Assembly (NCBI RefSeq): GCF_018599195.1
Contig: NZ_JAHFVK010000001.1
Span: 1,488,001-1,552,000, forward strand
Direction of reading: 5' to 3'
Length of the DNA: 64,000 bases
DNA from: Croceibacterium selenioxidans
GTDB taxonomy: Bacteria; Pseudomonadota; Alphaproteobacteria; Sphingomonadales; Sphingomonadaceae
The translations under genes and the position numbers were made by a program. This document shows positions 47,057 through 54,275 of the stretch, piece by piece (positions within the stretch are counted from its first letter, which is position 1; the number at the start of each line of letters is the position of its first letter). The notes beneath the pieces were generated by a model. It saw only the letters and a list, made by a program, of their open reading frames with translations. It ran no database searches and was not told the DNA's origin.

Positions 47057-48834
47057 TGACCGCGCTGAACCGATACGGCGTGGCGGCCATCGCCAACGCT
47101 GTCAGTAGCGGGGCATCGAGCGCGGTCGAAGTGGCCGAGAATACCCTGGCCCGCCTCGCCGCCTATGACGCCGTCCAGCCGCAGATCTGGATTAGCCGGA
47201 TTGAGCCCGAGGATTTCCTGGCTGCCGCCCGCGCGGTGGATGCACGCCTCGCGGCCGGCGAGACCCTTCCGCTTGCCGGGGTCCCCTATGCGGTGAAGGA
47301 CAACATTGACGTCGCCGGGTTCGAGACGACCGCGGCCTGTCCCGCGTTCGCCTACCGGCCCGCAGGATCGGCCGGTGTCGTCGAACGGCTGGAAGCGGCT
47401 GGAGCGATCTGTGTCGGCAAGACCAATCTAGACCAGTTCGCGACCGGGCTTGTCGGCACGCGCAGCCCATATGGCATTCCGCGCAATGCCTACAATCTCG
47501 CCTATGTCAGCGGCGGTTCCAGCTCGGGGTCGTCGGTCGCTGTTGCGGCCGGACTGGTGCCTTTTGCCCTAGGCACCGACACCGCGGGTTCGGGCCGGGT
47601 ACCTGCCGCCTTCAACCACCTGGTGGGATTCAAGCCCAGCAAGGGTCGCTGGAGCACGCGCGGGCTCGTCCCTGCGTGCCGCACGCTCGACTGCATTACG
47701 GTCTTCACCGATACGGTGGCGGATGCACGGTTGGTTGATAAGGTCGTGGCGGGCTTCGATCCGGCCGATCCTTACTCGAAACCCCTGGCTGACGCGCCGG
47801 TTCGGCCGGAGCGCATCGGCGTACCCTTCCCGGATCAGCGCGTGTGGTTCGGCGACAGCCAATCCGAATATCTCTACGACCGTGCGCTCGACCACTTGTC
47901 CGAGACGGCACAGGTCGTCGAGATTGACCTGGAGCCGCTGCTGGAGGCCGCTCAGCTTCTTTACGGCGGACCTTGGGTCGCAGAGCGTACCGCCGCGATC
48001 GCCGGGCTGCTGGCGAGCAACCCCGACGCGATCGACGAAACCGTCCGTAGCGTCATACAGCCGGGCAGTGACATTGGTGCGGTCGAGCTGTGGAACGGCA
48101 TCTACCGGCTCGCCGAGCTGAAGCGCCACGCTGACGGCCTGTGGGACACGGTCGACCTTCTCGCCTTTCCGACCGCCGGCACGACATATCGCGTGGCGGA
48201 GCTGCTCGCGTCGCCTGTCGCTCTAAACAGCAATCTTGGTCGCTATACCAATTTCGTGAACCTGCTCGATATGGCGGCAGTGGCGGTGCCCGCCGGTGCC
48301 CGTTCGAACGGGACCGGTTTCGGCATCACCCTCATCGGCCCCGCCAACGGCGACCGCGGCCTGCTTGCAGTGGCAGAAACCTATCTCGCGACGGCTGACC
48401 TGCCGGCCGCACCCGCACTCGACTTGGAGGGAAGAATGGAAACGGTGAAGTTGGCCGTCGTTGGTGCCCATTTGAAGGATATGCCGCTGCATTGGCAGTT
48501 GACCTCGAGGGACGCGGCTTTCGTCGGCGCCTTCGAAACGGCGCCGACTTATCGCCTCTATGCGATGGCGGACAGCGTTCCGCCCAAGCCGGCCCTGGTC
48601 CACAGTTCCGAGGGCGCGTCGATCGCGGTCGAAGTCTATGAGCTTGACGTCGCGGCCTTCGGGAGCTTCGTCGTCGAGGTTCCGGCCCCGCTGGCCATCG
48701 GAACGGTGACCCTGGCCGACGGCACCAGCGTCAAAGGCTTCGTGGCCGAGCCCCGTGCCCTGACCGGCGCGGAGGATATTACTCATCTCGGTGGCTGGCG
48801 CGCCTATATCGAAAGGCTGAATGCCGACAACTGA
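47056..48834 (+). CDS. atzF: Allophanate hydrolase
   Basis: 592 residues from an ATG that overlaps the carboxylase stop by one base. The amidase domain (1-440) carries the Ser-cisSer-Lys triad: VKDNIDVAG (Lys) and GGSSSGSSVAVAAGLVPFALGTDTAGSGR (Ser pair). The C-terminal domain (about 460-592, KLAVVGAHLKDMPLHWQLTSRDAAF...YRLYAMADSVPPKPALV) is the small allophanate-hydrolase domain that completes the reaction. It yields ammonia and CO2 from allophanate, the last step of the pathway encoded here. A strong terminator follows 6 bases after the stop. Confidence 0.95.
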   Translation: MTALNRYGVAAIANAVSSGASSAVEVAENTLARLAAYDAVQPQIWISRIEPEDFLAAARAVDARLAAGETLPLAGVPYAVKDNIDVAGFETTAACPAFAYRPAGSAGVVERLEAAGAICVGKTNLDQFATGLVGTRSPYGIPRNAYNLAYVSGGSSSGSSVAVAAGLVPFALGTDTAGSGRVPAAFNHLVGFKPSKGRWSTRGLVPACRTLDCITVFTDTVADARLVDKVVAGFDPADPYSKPLADAPVRPERIGVPFPDQRVWFGDSQSEYLYDRALDHLSETAQVVEIDLEPLLEAAQLLYGGPWVAERTAAIAGLLASNPDAIDETVRSVIQPGSDIGAVELWNGIYRLAELKRHADGLWDTVDLLAFPTAGTTYRVAELLASPVALNSNLGRYTNFVNLLDMAAVAVPAGARSNGTGFGITLIGPANGDRGLLAVAETYLATADLPAAPALDLEGRMETVKLAVVGAHLKDMPLHWQLTSRDAAFVGAFETAPTYRLYAMADSVPPKPALVHSSEGASIAVEVYELDVAAFGSFVVEVPAPLAIGTVTLADGTSVKGFVAEPRALTGAEDITHLGGWRAYIERLNADN

Positions 48835-48840
48835 CGACGT

Positions 48841-48867
48841 GGTCGGATCGGAGCTACCGGTCCGACC
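48841..48867 (+). terminator. Hairpin terminator of the carboxylase operon
   Basis: An 11-base stem, GGTCGGATCGG pairing with CCGGTCCGACC (one T-G wobble), around loop AGCTA, followed by TTGTTTG. It begins 6 bases after the allophanate hydrolase stop codon and has the form of an intrinsic terminator. Confidence 0.75.
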
Positions 48868-48922
48868 TTGTTTGCGCCGAGGCGCCGCCCACGCATGGAG
48901 ACAACGGGCGGCTTGTGTAAGG

Positions 48923-49561
48923 TTATGAGTCCAGCAAGCGCTTTCTAAACAGCGACTTGACGAGCCTGTCTTCGAGGATACGTCCCCCGATATACAGGGC
49001 TGCGAAGATCCCGGCGAAGACATAGGCGGGCATTGGCGAAGGGCCGTGATCCTCCTCTTCGCCCTTCTTTTTCTTGTCCTTGCCCTTGTCCTTCTTCGGC
49101 TTGTCGGGTGCCGGCGCGCCAAGGAATTTGTCGATCGGATTCAGCGGCCGCGCCGCAATCTTCTTCTCTTCTTCCTCCTCTTTCTTCTTCTCTTTCGCCA
49201 ACTCTTCGGCTGTCGGCTTGTCCAGAATGCCGATGGCTACGGTAAGCTGAGCAAATCCCAGAAACAGCAGCGGCGCGAGAAAGCAGAGCAGCAAGGCCCG
49301 GCTGGTCAGATGATAGCGCAGGACAAGTCCGCTCACGCCTCTTTCAATCTGCAGGATGCCATCGGTGAAAATGGACATCTTGTCCTGGGCCGCCTGGTCC
49401 TTCTTGCGGAACGTCAGCGTGTCGCCAGTCCGTTTGTGGCTGGTGCCGGGTTCACGGAAGAGGGGATCGAGCCTGTCAAAGGCTTCGTCGCTCGATTGCC
49501 CGGGAGCGAGGGCCAGGCTGCCCTTTACGTGCCATATCCAGTCGGTGAAGCGCAGGTTCAC
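48923..49561 (-). CDS. Membrane protein with a highly charged cytoplasmic loop
   Basis: 212 residues. The N-terminal 75 residues form a soluble beta-rich part (LRFTDWIWHVKGSLALAPGQSSDEAFDRLDPLF). Two transmembrane helices (LLLCFLAPLLFLGFAQLTVAIG and AYVFAGIFAALYIGGRILEDRLV) flank a loop of about 60 residues dominated by Lys, Glu and Asp (KEKKKEEEEEKK, KPKKDKGKDKKKKGEEED). The C-terminus is basic (FRKRLLDS). I do not recognise the family. It sits between the carboxylase operon terminator and the second sterol desaturase, on that gene's strand. Confidence 0.75.
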   Translation of the reverse strand: MNLRFTDWIWHVKGSLALAPGQSSDEAFDRLDPLFREPGTSHKRTGDTLTFRKKDQAAQDKMSIFTDGILQIERGVSGLVLRYHLTSRALLLCFLAPLLFLGFAQLTVAIGILDKPTAEELAKEKKKEEEEEKKIAARPLNPIDKFLGAPAPDKPKKDKGKDKKKKGEEEDHGPSPMPAYVFAGIFAALYIGGRILEDRLVKSLFRKRLLDS

Positions 49562-49688
49562 GGGATCTCCTCTTGAGCGAAATTTTCGGTGAAGCCCGGG
49601 ACAGCCAGGCTCAAGCCGGGGCCGCTAGCGGCGGCCCGGCATGGCCAAAACGAATGGGGAGAGTGATCGTACGAGAGGAGCCGTTCCA

Positions 49689-50684
49689 TTATTCCGCCGG
49701 CACCGCCTCCTGCCTTCCAAACCGCTCCTTGAGCGTCTTCCAGCCCTCGGCGAAGGGATAGACCATCGTCTCGCGGATCGACATCCGGCGCCCGCCTTCC
49801 ATCCCGAGCAGTTCCGCCTCGCCGTCGACGCAGGTGCCAAACATGCGGTCGATGATGATCCAGGTGCCGGAATAGTTGCTGCGGCTGGCTTCGAAGTCCT
49901 GTGAGTGGTGCACGCTGTGGTGCTCGGTGGTGTTGAACACGAAGCGCCACCAGCGCGGGGAGTTGAAGCGGACGTTGATGTGCTGGTAGGTTCCGACCGC
50001 CAGACCGAGGGTGCCGGCAAGCAGGGCGGCCCGCGGCAGGAAATCGAAGAACCCTCCGATACCGAGCCCGATCAGGAACAGTTCGATCGGATTGCCGACT
50101 GCGCCTTTGTTGATGTTCAATTGGGTGATGTAGTGATGCGGCGCATGCGTCAGCCACAGTGGATGCCAGTTATGCATCCCGCGATGCATCCAGTACTGCC
50201 CGAAATCGAAGATGAAAGAGATCAGGAAGGCCTGCAGCAGGAGTGGCAGGCCCATGAACCACGCGAATTTGTCCCAGTCGAAGGAACCCTGGACGGCTTC
50301 GACCATGGCGCCGTCCCCAATGTACTCGTCGACCACGCGGAGCAGCGTATAGCCCAGTCCGACATAGAACAGGTCGGTCGCCAATTCCTTCCAGGTCAGG
50401 CGCCAGCTATCGAAGCGTGGGTTGACCCACTCGAGTGCTAGCAGAAACGCCCGGAAGCCGATGCCGATCATGATAGCGGTCGACGCCTTGGCGATCGAAT
50501 TGGGTGCGTAGTACCAGAACGCGAGCAGCGCGAAGAGCATGGTCGGCTGGAACCAGGTAAAGACGAACTGCTTCACCGGGCCACCCTCTACGCGGGGTAT
50601 GTTTTCCCACCCCACGGTGACGGGCGCCTGAGTGCCTATCAGCCTTTTACCTACGCGAGTTCCATTCATGCCCAACACCCGCAA
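49689..50684 (-). CDS. Sterol-desaturase/fatty-acid-hydroxylase family membrane protein (copy B)
   Basis: 331 residues (start at 50684, or the ATG at 50669). It has the eight-His di-iron pattern: HRGMHN, HAPHHY and HHSVHH, with about five membrane helices. It is clearly paralogous to copy A at 27.5 kb: both read FGQYWMHR-MHNW-P-WLTHAPHH-ITQLN-KGAVGNP-ELFLI, and both end with a -TMV/FPL-P- region. It probably hydroxylates a lipid-like substrate using O2. Its electron donor and substrate are not identifiable. The C-terminus is EAVPAE. Confidence 0.9.
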   Translation of the reverse strand: MRVLGMNGTRVGKRLIGTQAPVTVGWENIPRVEGGPVKQFVFTWFQPTMLFALLAFWYYAPNSIAKASTAIMIGIGFRAFLLALEWVNPRFDSWRLTWKELATDLFYVGLGYTLLRVVDEYIGDGAMVEAVQGSFDWDKFAWFMGLPLLLQAFLISFIFDFGQYWMHRGMHNWHPLWLTHAPHHYITQLNINKGAVGNPIELFLIGLGIGGFFDFLPRAALLAGTLGLAVGTYQHINVRFNSPRWWRFVFNTTEHHSVHHSQDFEASRSNYSGTWIIIDRMFGTCVDGEAELLGMEGGRRMSIRETMVYPFAEGWKTLKERFGRQEAVPAE

Positions 50685-50732
50685 TGTTCGCCCTCCGTGC
50701 TGTGATTTCGTCCAGCACGCAGAGGGACGAGA

Positions 50733-50948
50733 ATGATATCTGCAACCAATTCAGCATCGTTAGAGAGCGCCCATCACGCCAGATGCCATTATGGTATAGA
50801 TCTCATAGACGCCATCTATGACCTCGGGTATGACGGCTTGGAGCCTGCAAGCGAGCATGTGAATTGGCTCACGCTTTGCGCAGAGATGACCGAGACCAGT
50901 GGGACGCCGATCGGGGCGCATTTCATCGTTGAACCGGCAGGGCCCCTG
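50733..50948 (+). CDS. Possible gene remnant or small protein, running into an antisense gene
   Basis: An ATG with a GAGGGACGAGA leader starts a frame whose first 72 residues (IDLIDAIYDLGYDGLEPASEHVNWL) look protein-like. It then continues for 67 residues antisense to the GNAT gene, where it is only a shadow. I list just the non-overlapping part. It may be the 5' end of a gene cut by the acetyltransferase insertion, or chance. No family recognised. Confidence 0.25.
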
Positions 50949-51503
50949 TCAGTTCGGGGACTGAGCGCGCGATTGCCATTCGTGATCGAGGAGACCCCAA
51001 ATCAAGCTGTCTCGGCGGCCGATGTGAGTGGTCCATTGTTCGCGCAAGCGCCCTTCGCAAACGAAGCCGAGGCTTTGGAGCACTCGGTTGGACGCCAGAT
51101 TGTCAGGGTCGGTGTCGGCAAATACCCGGCGGCGCTGCTCGATCCCGAATAGATGATCCACGAGCGCGCCGAGGGCCTCGCGGGCGACACCCTGCCCCTG
51201 CCTCTCGCGGATCACCAGATGAGCGAGTTCAGTGATGCCGTCGCCGCGATCGATGGCGGCGAGCCGGCCGATGGCTGATCCTCCCTCCCCCTCAGTCACG
51301 GCCCAGCTTCGGCCTTTTTCCCAACCCGTGCTGGGAACGAGCCATTCGGCCAGCTCCTCCACGCTCAGAAAGGGCCCGCGACTCCACCAGCGCATGACGA
51401 CCGGATCGGCAAAGCTGGGATAAAGAGCGGGCGCGTCCGCGCGAGTAAGTTTGCGCAGGACGAAGCGCGGCGTAATAATGGTCGGCGCCGACGCTTCACT
51501 CAC
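50949..51503 (-). CDS. GNAT-family N-acetyltransferase (RimJ/RimL type)
   Basis: 184 residues. It follows the RimJ/RimL subgroup: N-terminal TPRFVLRKLTRADAPALYPSFADPVVMRWW, the acetyl-CoA-binding loop VIRERQGQGVAREALGALVDH (Q/R-x2-G-x-G/A), and the C-terminal NLASNRVLQSLGFVCEGRLRE typical of Ser/Ala/Thr acceptor enzymes. It acetylates an unknown amine. It appears monocistronic; intergenic repeats lie upstream. Confidence 0.87.
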   Translation of the reverse strand: MSEASAPTIITPRFVLRKLTRADAPALYPSFADPVVMRWWSRGPFLSVEELAEWLVPSTGWEKGRSWAVTEGEGGSAIGRLAAIDRGDGITELAHLVIRERQGQGVAREALGALVDHLFGIEQRRRVFADTDPDNLASNRVLQSLGFVCEGRLREQWTTHIGRRDSLIWGLLDHEWQSRAQSPN

Positions 51504-51604
51504 TGCTTATCGTCTCCAGCTGGCCGACGCCAATGAGCTTCGCGCAGCCGACGATGTGCGAGAGCCAGGTCGGTTCGCGTTCGATCATTCGATAACTATC
51601 CGGC

Positions 51605-51745
51605 AATCCTCGAATGTCCGCAAAGGTTCGAATGCTGTCGGTCCGTTAATGAACGCTTGAATGAGAAAAGCAGACGGTCGAGTTTTGGGTGATCCCTGCG
51701 TGGTCGACTGTGACCGCGAAAGGTGGAAAGCGGACATTCGGCTCA
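51605..51745. repeat. REP-like repeats, copies 5 and 6
   Basis: In the 287-base gap between two minus-strand genes, AATGTCCGCAAAGGTTCG near 51613 and GGTGGAAAGCGGACATTCG at 51722-51740 are members of the REP-like family in inverse orientations to copy 1. No gene or promoter could be assigned in the rest of the gap. Confidence 0.55.
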
Positions 51746-51790
51746 TTTCCGTTTTTGACCTCGTGCGGACGTCGGGGGAGCGGGCCGGAG

Positions 51791-52846
51791 CTAGCGGGCG
51801 GCGTCCTGCGGCGGAACCGCTCCGGACAGCTCCCTGCGCAGCGCCCTGGCCGAGGTGATCGCCTCACGAACGGTATTCCCTTCATGGCAGGCGTATTCGT
51901 AGATTGCGTAGCCGTCGTCGCGCGACCACTCGAACGCAGCAGTCCAGGGCGCGGTGAAGACGTCCGGATCCTCATATCTCACGCGGTAGGAAATCGTGTC
52001 CGGCCCGGTCCGGGCGATCCACTCGGTCACCTTGGCCGATGGACCCACCGGCAGCGTGGCAAGCGTGCGCCCCGGAATGGGTCCCGCGGCACGCCCTGAC
52101 GCGTCCGTCGTGGCGCTGTCGCCGCTCTTCAGGTTGGTAGTCTCGATGACCAGCGCGTCGCCTTCCCAACGTCCGCGGCTGTCACCGTGCCACGCGCGCA
52201 CAGGCGAGGGCCAGTGCCCATCACGTCCAAGCGGCACCACCCGCGCCCCGAAAGTCTCCAGCTGCAGCACAACGTAACCGGGCGATTGGAATACGCGGAT
52301 CCCATTGTTGTAAGGCTGCGGCAGCATGACTGCGGGGAAGCCGCGGGTGATGCAGCGCTCGAAAGCATCCAGATCGCTGACCCAGTTGGTGGCCTCGGGG
52401 GCACGCCAAGTGGATCGGCCCCTAGCATACAATTCTTTGGCAGCCTCTGTGAGAGGCGGAAGCCGACCGTCGATGGGTTCGATCAGCAGCGAACTGCGGC
52501 GTCCCATTGCCGAGGAACGAAGCCACGCGGCCAAACCGGCCGTTCCTCCGCCACCCCATTCGACGGAGAAATTCGCGTCCGACTGCTCGGCGGCCTGCAC
52601 CCGCGCGGAGAACTCCTCGTCGGTGAGCCGCTCGCGGGTGCCAAATTCCGTCGGCCGCTCAAGCCGGATTTGCGCATCGTTGATGTTCTGGAGCGGCCAC
52701 GTGCCGCGCAAATCGGGGTCTCCCCACGGCGTGCGAGGAAGCGGCTGGCCGGAGGGCGCCTGTGGCCCGGCCTCGGCGGGCTGAGCGCGTACGGTGGCCG
52801 CCGCCAAGCAGGCTGACGCCACTAGGACTAGCCTGCACGTTTTCAC
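51791..52846 (-). CDS. Exported hypothetical protein
   Basis: About 351 residues. I start at the GTG at 52846 because GGAGG lies just before it and the product then opens with a clean signal peptide (VKTCRLVLVASACLAAATVRAQ); the frame's ATG four codons earlier is part of that ribosome binding site. The mature protein has PRTPWGDPDLRGTW near its start and GHWPSPVRAWHGDSRGRWEGDALVIETTNLKSGD and FTAPWTAAFEWSRDD later, a pattern shared with the 54.8-kb exported protein (WEGDELVVDTTHI). The family is common in sphingomonads but functionally unassigned. It is divergent from a decayed TetR gene. Confidence 0.78.
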   Translation of the reverse strand: MKTCRLVLVASACLAAATVRAQPAEAGPQAPSGQPLPRTPWGDPDLRGTWPLQNINDAQIRLERPTEFGTRERLTDEEFSARVQAAEQSDANFSVEWGGGGTAGLAAWLRSSAMGRRSSLLIEPIDGRLPPLTEAAKELYARGRSTWRAPEATNWVSDLDAFERCITRGFPAVMLPQPYNNGIRVFQSPGYVVLQLETFGARVVPLGRDGHWPSPVRAWHGDSRGRWEGDALVIETTNLKSGDSATTDASGRAAGPIPGRTLATLPVGPSAKVTEWIARTGPDTISYRVRYEDPDVFTAPWTAAFEWSRDDGYAIYEYACHEGNTVREAITSARALRRELSGAVPPQDAAR

Positions 52847-52882
52847 CAGTCCCTCCATCTCGCCTCAGGGGCGGTACGCTCT

Positions 52883-52901
52883 AGACTAACACTGTTAGTC
52901 T
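52883..52901. promoter_or_regulatory. Palindromic operator between the exported protein and the TetR remnant
   Basis: An 8-base perfect inverted repeat AGACTAAC-ACT-GTTAGTCT sits in the 70-base gap between divergent starts. Its length and position fit a TetR-family operator controlling both genes. Confidence 0.6.
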
Positions 52902-52916
52902 GCACAATAGGGGAGG

Positions 52917-53455
52917 ATGGATAGTCGCAATCTCGACCGGGAGACCATCGTCCGCGCGGCGCTGGGCCTCCTCGCCGAGCGCGGCCTTGCCACCGTCACA
53001 CTGCGCAAGGTGGCGGTGGCCGTCGGCGCCCGAGCCCCATCCCTCTACTGGCACGGGGCGGACAAAGGGGCGCTGTTCGGCCTGATGTCGGAGGCTGTCC
53101 TCAAACAGAGCCTGGAGCAAGTGCCACCGTCCGACGACTGGCGGGATTGGCTGCGCGGTTTGGGCCCCAGCGTGTGGTAGACTCAGCGACGAACGCCGGA
53201 TGTCCACCAACGGATGATGCAATCCGCGATGGATCACGCCGTACTGCGCGGCTTCACCGCGCATCGTCAGCGAGTTGGCTGGCAGAGGGCTCGATCCTGC
53301 GATAACTTTCGAGGCGCAGAAGTCGGTTCTCGCCCTTGGCCAGGTGCATGATGGTGCCGAATGATCCGGCGTTTGGCGACAAACCGCCCGAGCAGAGCTT
53401 CCTGCACTGCTTCGACGCGGTGATCCGAAGATGGGATCATGAGAAGCTGGACTAG
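52917..53455 (+). pseudogene. Decayed TetR-family regulator
   Basis: The first 80 residues are a good TetR DNA-binding domain (RETIVRAALGLLAERGLATVTLRKVAVAVGARAPSLYWHGADKGALF), but the frame stops at 53180 after 87 residues, less than half the family length. Further downstream, another frame reads PAFGDKPPEQSFLHCFDAVIRR and ends at 53455, resembling a TetR C-terminus (F-x-x-x-L-D-A-V-I). So the gene seems broken by one or more frameshifts or deletions. Its palindromic operator and divergent target gene are still present. Confidence 0.7.
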
Positions 53456-53515
53456 GTTCGATCCATTCGGACGCTTGCGAACCTAGAGCGACACTCCAAA
53501 GACCGCCGACTGCCC

Positions 53516-53583
53516 TGAATGTCCGCAATGGGTCGTTTGCCGACGGTCTCCTTTCGACCCATTGCGGACGTTCGGCAATTGCG
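53516..53583. repeat. REP-like repeat pair forming a 15-base perfect inverted repeat (copy 7)
   Basis: GTCCGCAATGGGTCG at 53521-53535 is the exact complement of CGACCCATTGCGGAC at 53555-53569, with a 19-base spacer. Each arm is one unit of the intergenic repeat family in opposite orientation, like a two-unit BIME element. Confidence 0.75.
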
Positions 53584-53595
53584 TAACATGCCACC

Positions 53596-53805
53596 GTGCC
53601 GATCGTAGAAGTTTTTGACCACGAGGACGCCCTAAAACCACTAATCGTGGCGGGGTTCGAGTTCCTGCCCCGCATCGGTGAATATCTCTCAATCGACACG
53701 CCGCCAGGTTACTTCAAATACTACAATGTCGTTGAAGTCTGGCACCGACAGGACACAGAGGGTGGCGTGTTCCGCGCTTGCATGCGCATTGAGGAGGTCG
53801 ACTGA
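53596..53805 (+). CDS. Small hypothetical protein
   Basis: A 69-residue frame with a GTG start directly after a REP-like repeat. The predicted product, PIVEVFDHEDALKPLIVAGF followed by a compact beta-rich part (YYNVVEVWHRQD), has normal composition and could be a small cytoplasmic protein. It is followed by another repeat and a barstar-like gene. No family recognised; it could also be a fragment. Confidence 0.45.
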   Translation: MPIVEVFDHEDALKPLIVAGFEFLPRIGEYLSIDTPPGYFKYYNVVEVWHRQDTEGGVFRACMRIEEVD

Positions 53806-53915
53806 CGACCGTCCGCTGTCTACCCATGGCAGCCATTCAGGGCGTCAAATCCTCCGAACCTTGGCTCAACCGTTTGCGGACAGACTGCTTTCGACCCATT
53901 GCAGACATTCATCGG
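53806..53915. repeat. REP-like repeats, copies 8 and 9
   Basis: CCGTCCGCTGTCTACCCATGGC near 53809 and GACTGCTTTCGACCCATTGCAGACATTC at 53883-53910 (described by ends only: GACTGC...GCAGAC) are two direct-orientation units of the family. In the second copy both arms changed together (TCTGC/GCAGA type), which keeps the stem paired. Confidence 0.55.
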
Positions 53916-53932
53916 GCGCGTCAAAACGGGCA

Positions 53933-54217
53933 ATGGCCATCCCGAAGGAACGTTACGTCGTCACGATTGACTCGTCTGTGAGGACAAAGGACGATCTTTT
54001 CAGCCGCATCACTGACACGGCATACTTGGGATATAGCTCGTTCAATGGCTGGGATGCATTCAACGATATGCTTCTGGGCAGGCTGGAGACCAGCGACATT
54101 CTCATCGAGATATTGAACGAGGACCTGTCCGGCCTCACCGCACGGGACCGAGAGATATATCGAGAAATTCTAGCGGACGCCGTGCGGGAGTTTCCAGAGA
54201 GGTTGCGGCTGCTTTAA
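53933..54217 (+). CDS. Barstar-like protein (orphan RNase inhibitor family)
   Basis: About 94 residues from the ATG at 53933. The segment VTIDSSVRTKDDLFSRITDTAYLGYSSFNGWDAFNDMLLGRL fits the barstar pattern, in which an N-W/G-W-D-A-x-x-D-x-L helix follows the first strand, and an acidic second helix (ILNEDLSGLTARDREIY) could face a ribonuclease. Barstar blocks secreted RNase barnase; here no ribonuclease gene is adjacent, so it may be an immunity orphan. It is flanked on both sides by intergenic REP-like repeats. The frame extends upstream through the repeat, which I do not accept as coding. Confidence 0.65.
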   Translation: MAIPKERYVVTIDSSVRTKDDLFSRITDTAYLGYSSFNGWDAFNDMLLGRLETSDILIEILNEDLSGLTARDREIYREILADAVREFPERLRLL

Positions 54218-54237
54218 CGTCGGAAAGGGCCGGGGCG

Positions 54238-54275
54238 AAGGAGTGTCCGCTTTCCACCCCTTGCGGCCATTCAGA
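54238..54275. repeat. REP-like repeat, copy 10
   Basis: TGTCCGCTTTCCACCCCTTGCGGCCATTC begins near 54244; GTCCGC at 54245-54250 faces GCGGCC. It ends just inside the acetyltransferase stop, in the convergent gap after the barstar-like gene. Confidence 0.55.

Noticed and set aside
50949-51152. Second half of the plus-strand frame starting at 50733
   Set aside because: It is exactly antisense to the acetyltransferase C-terminus and has no independent protein features.
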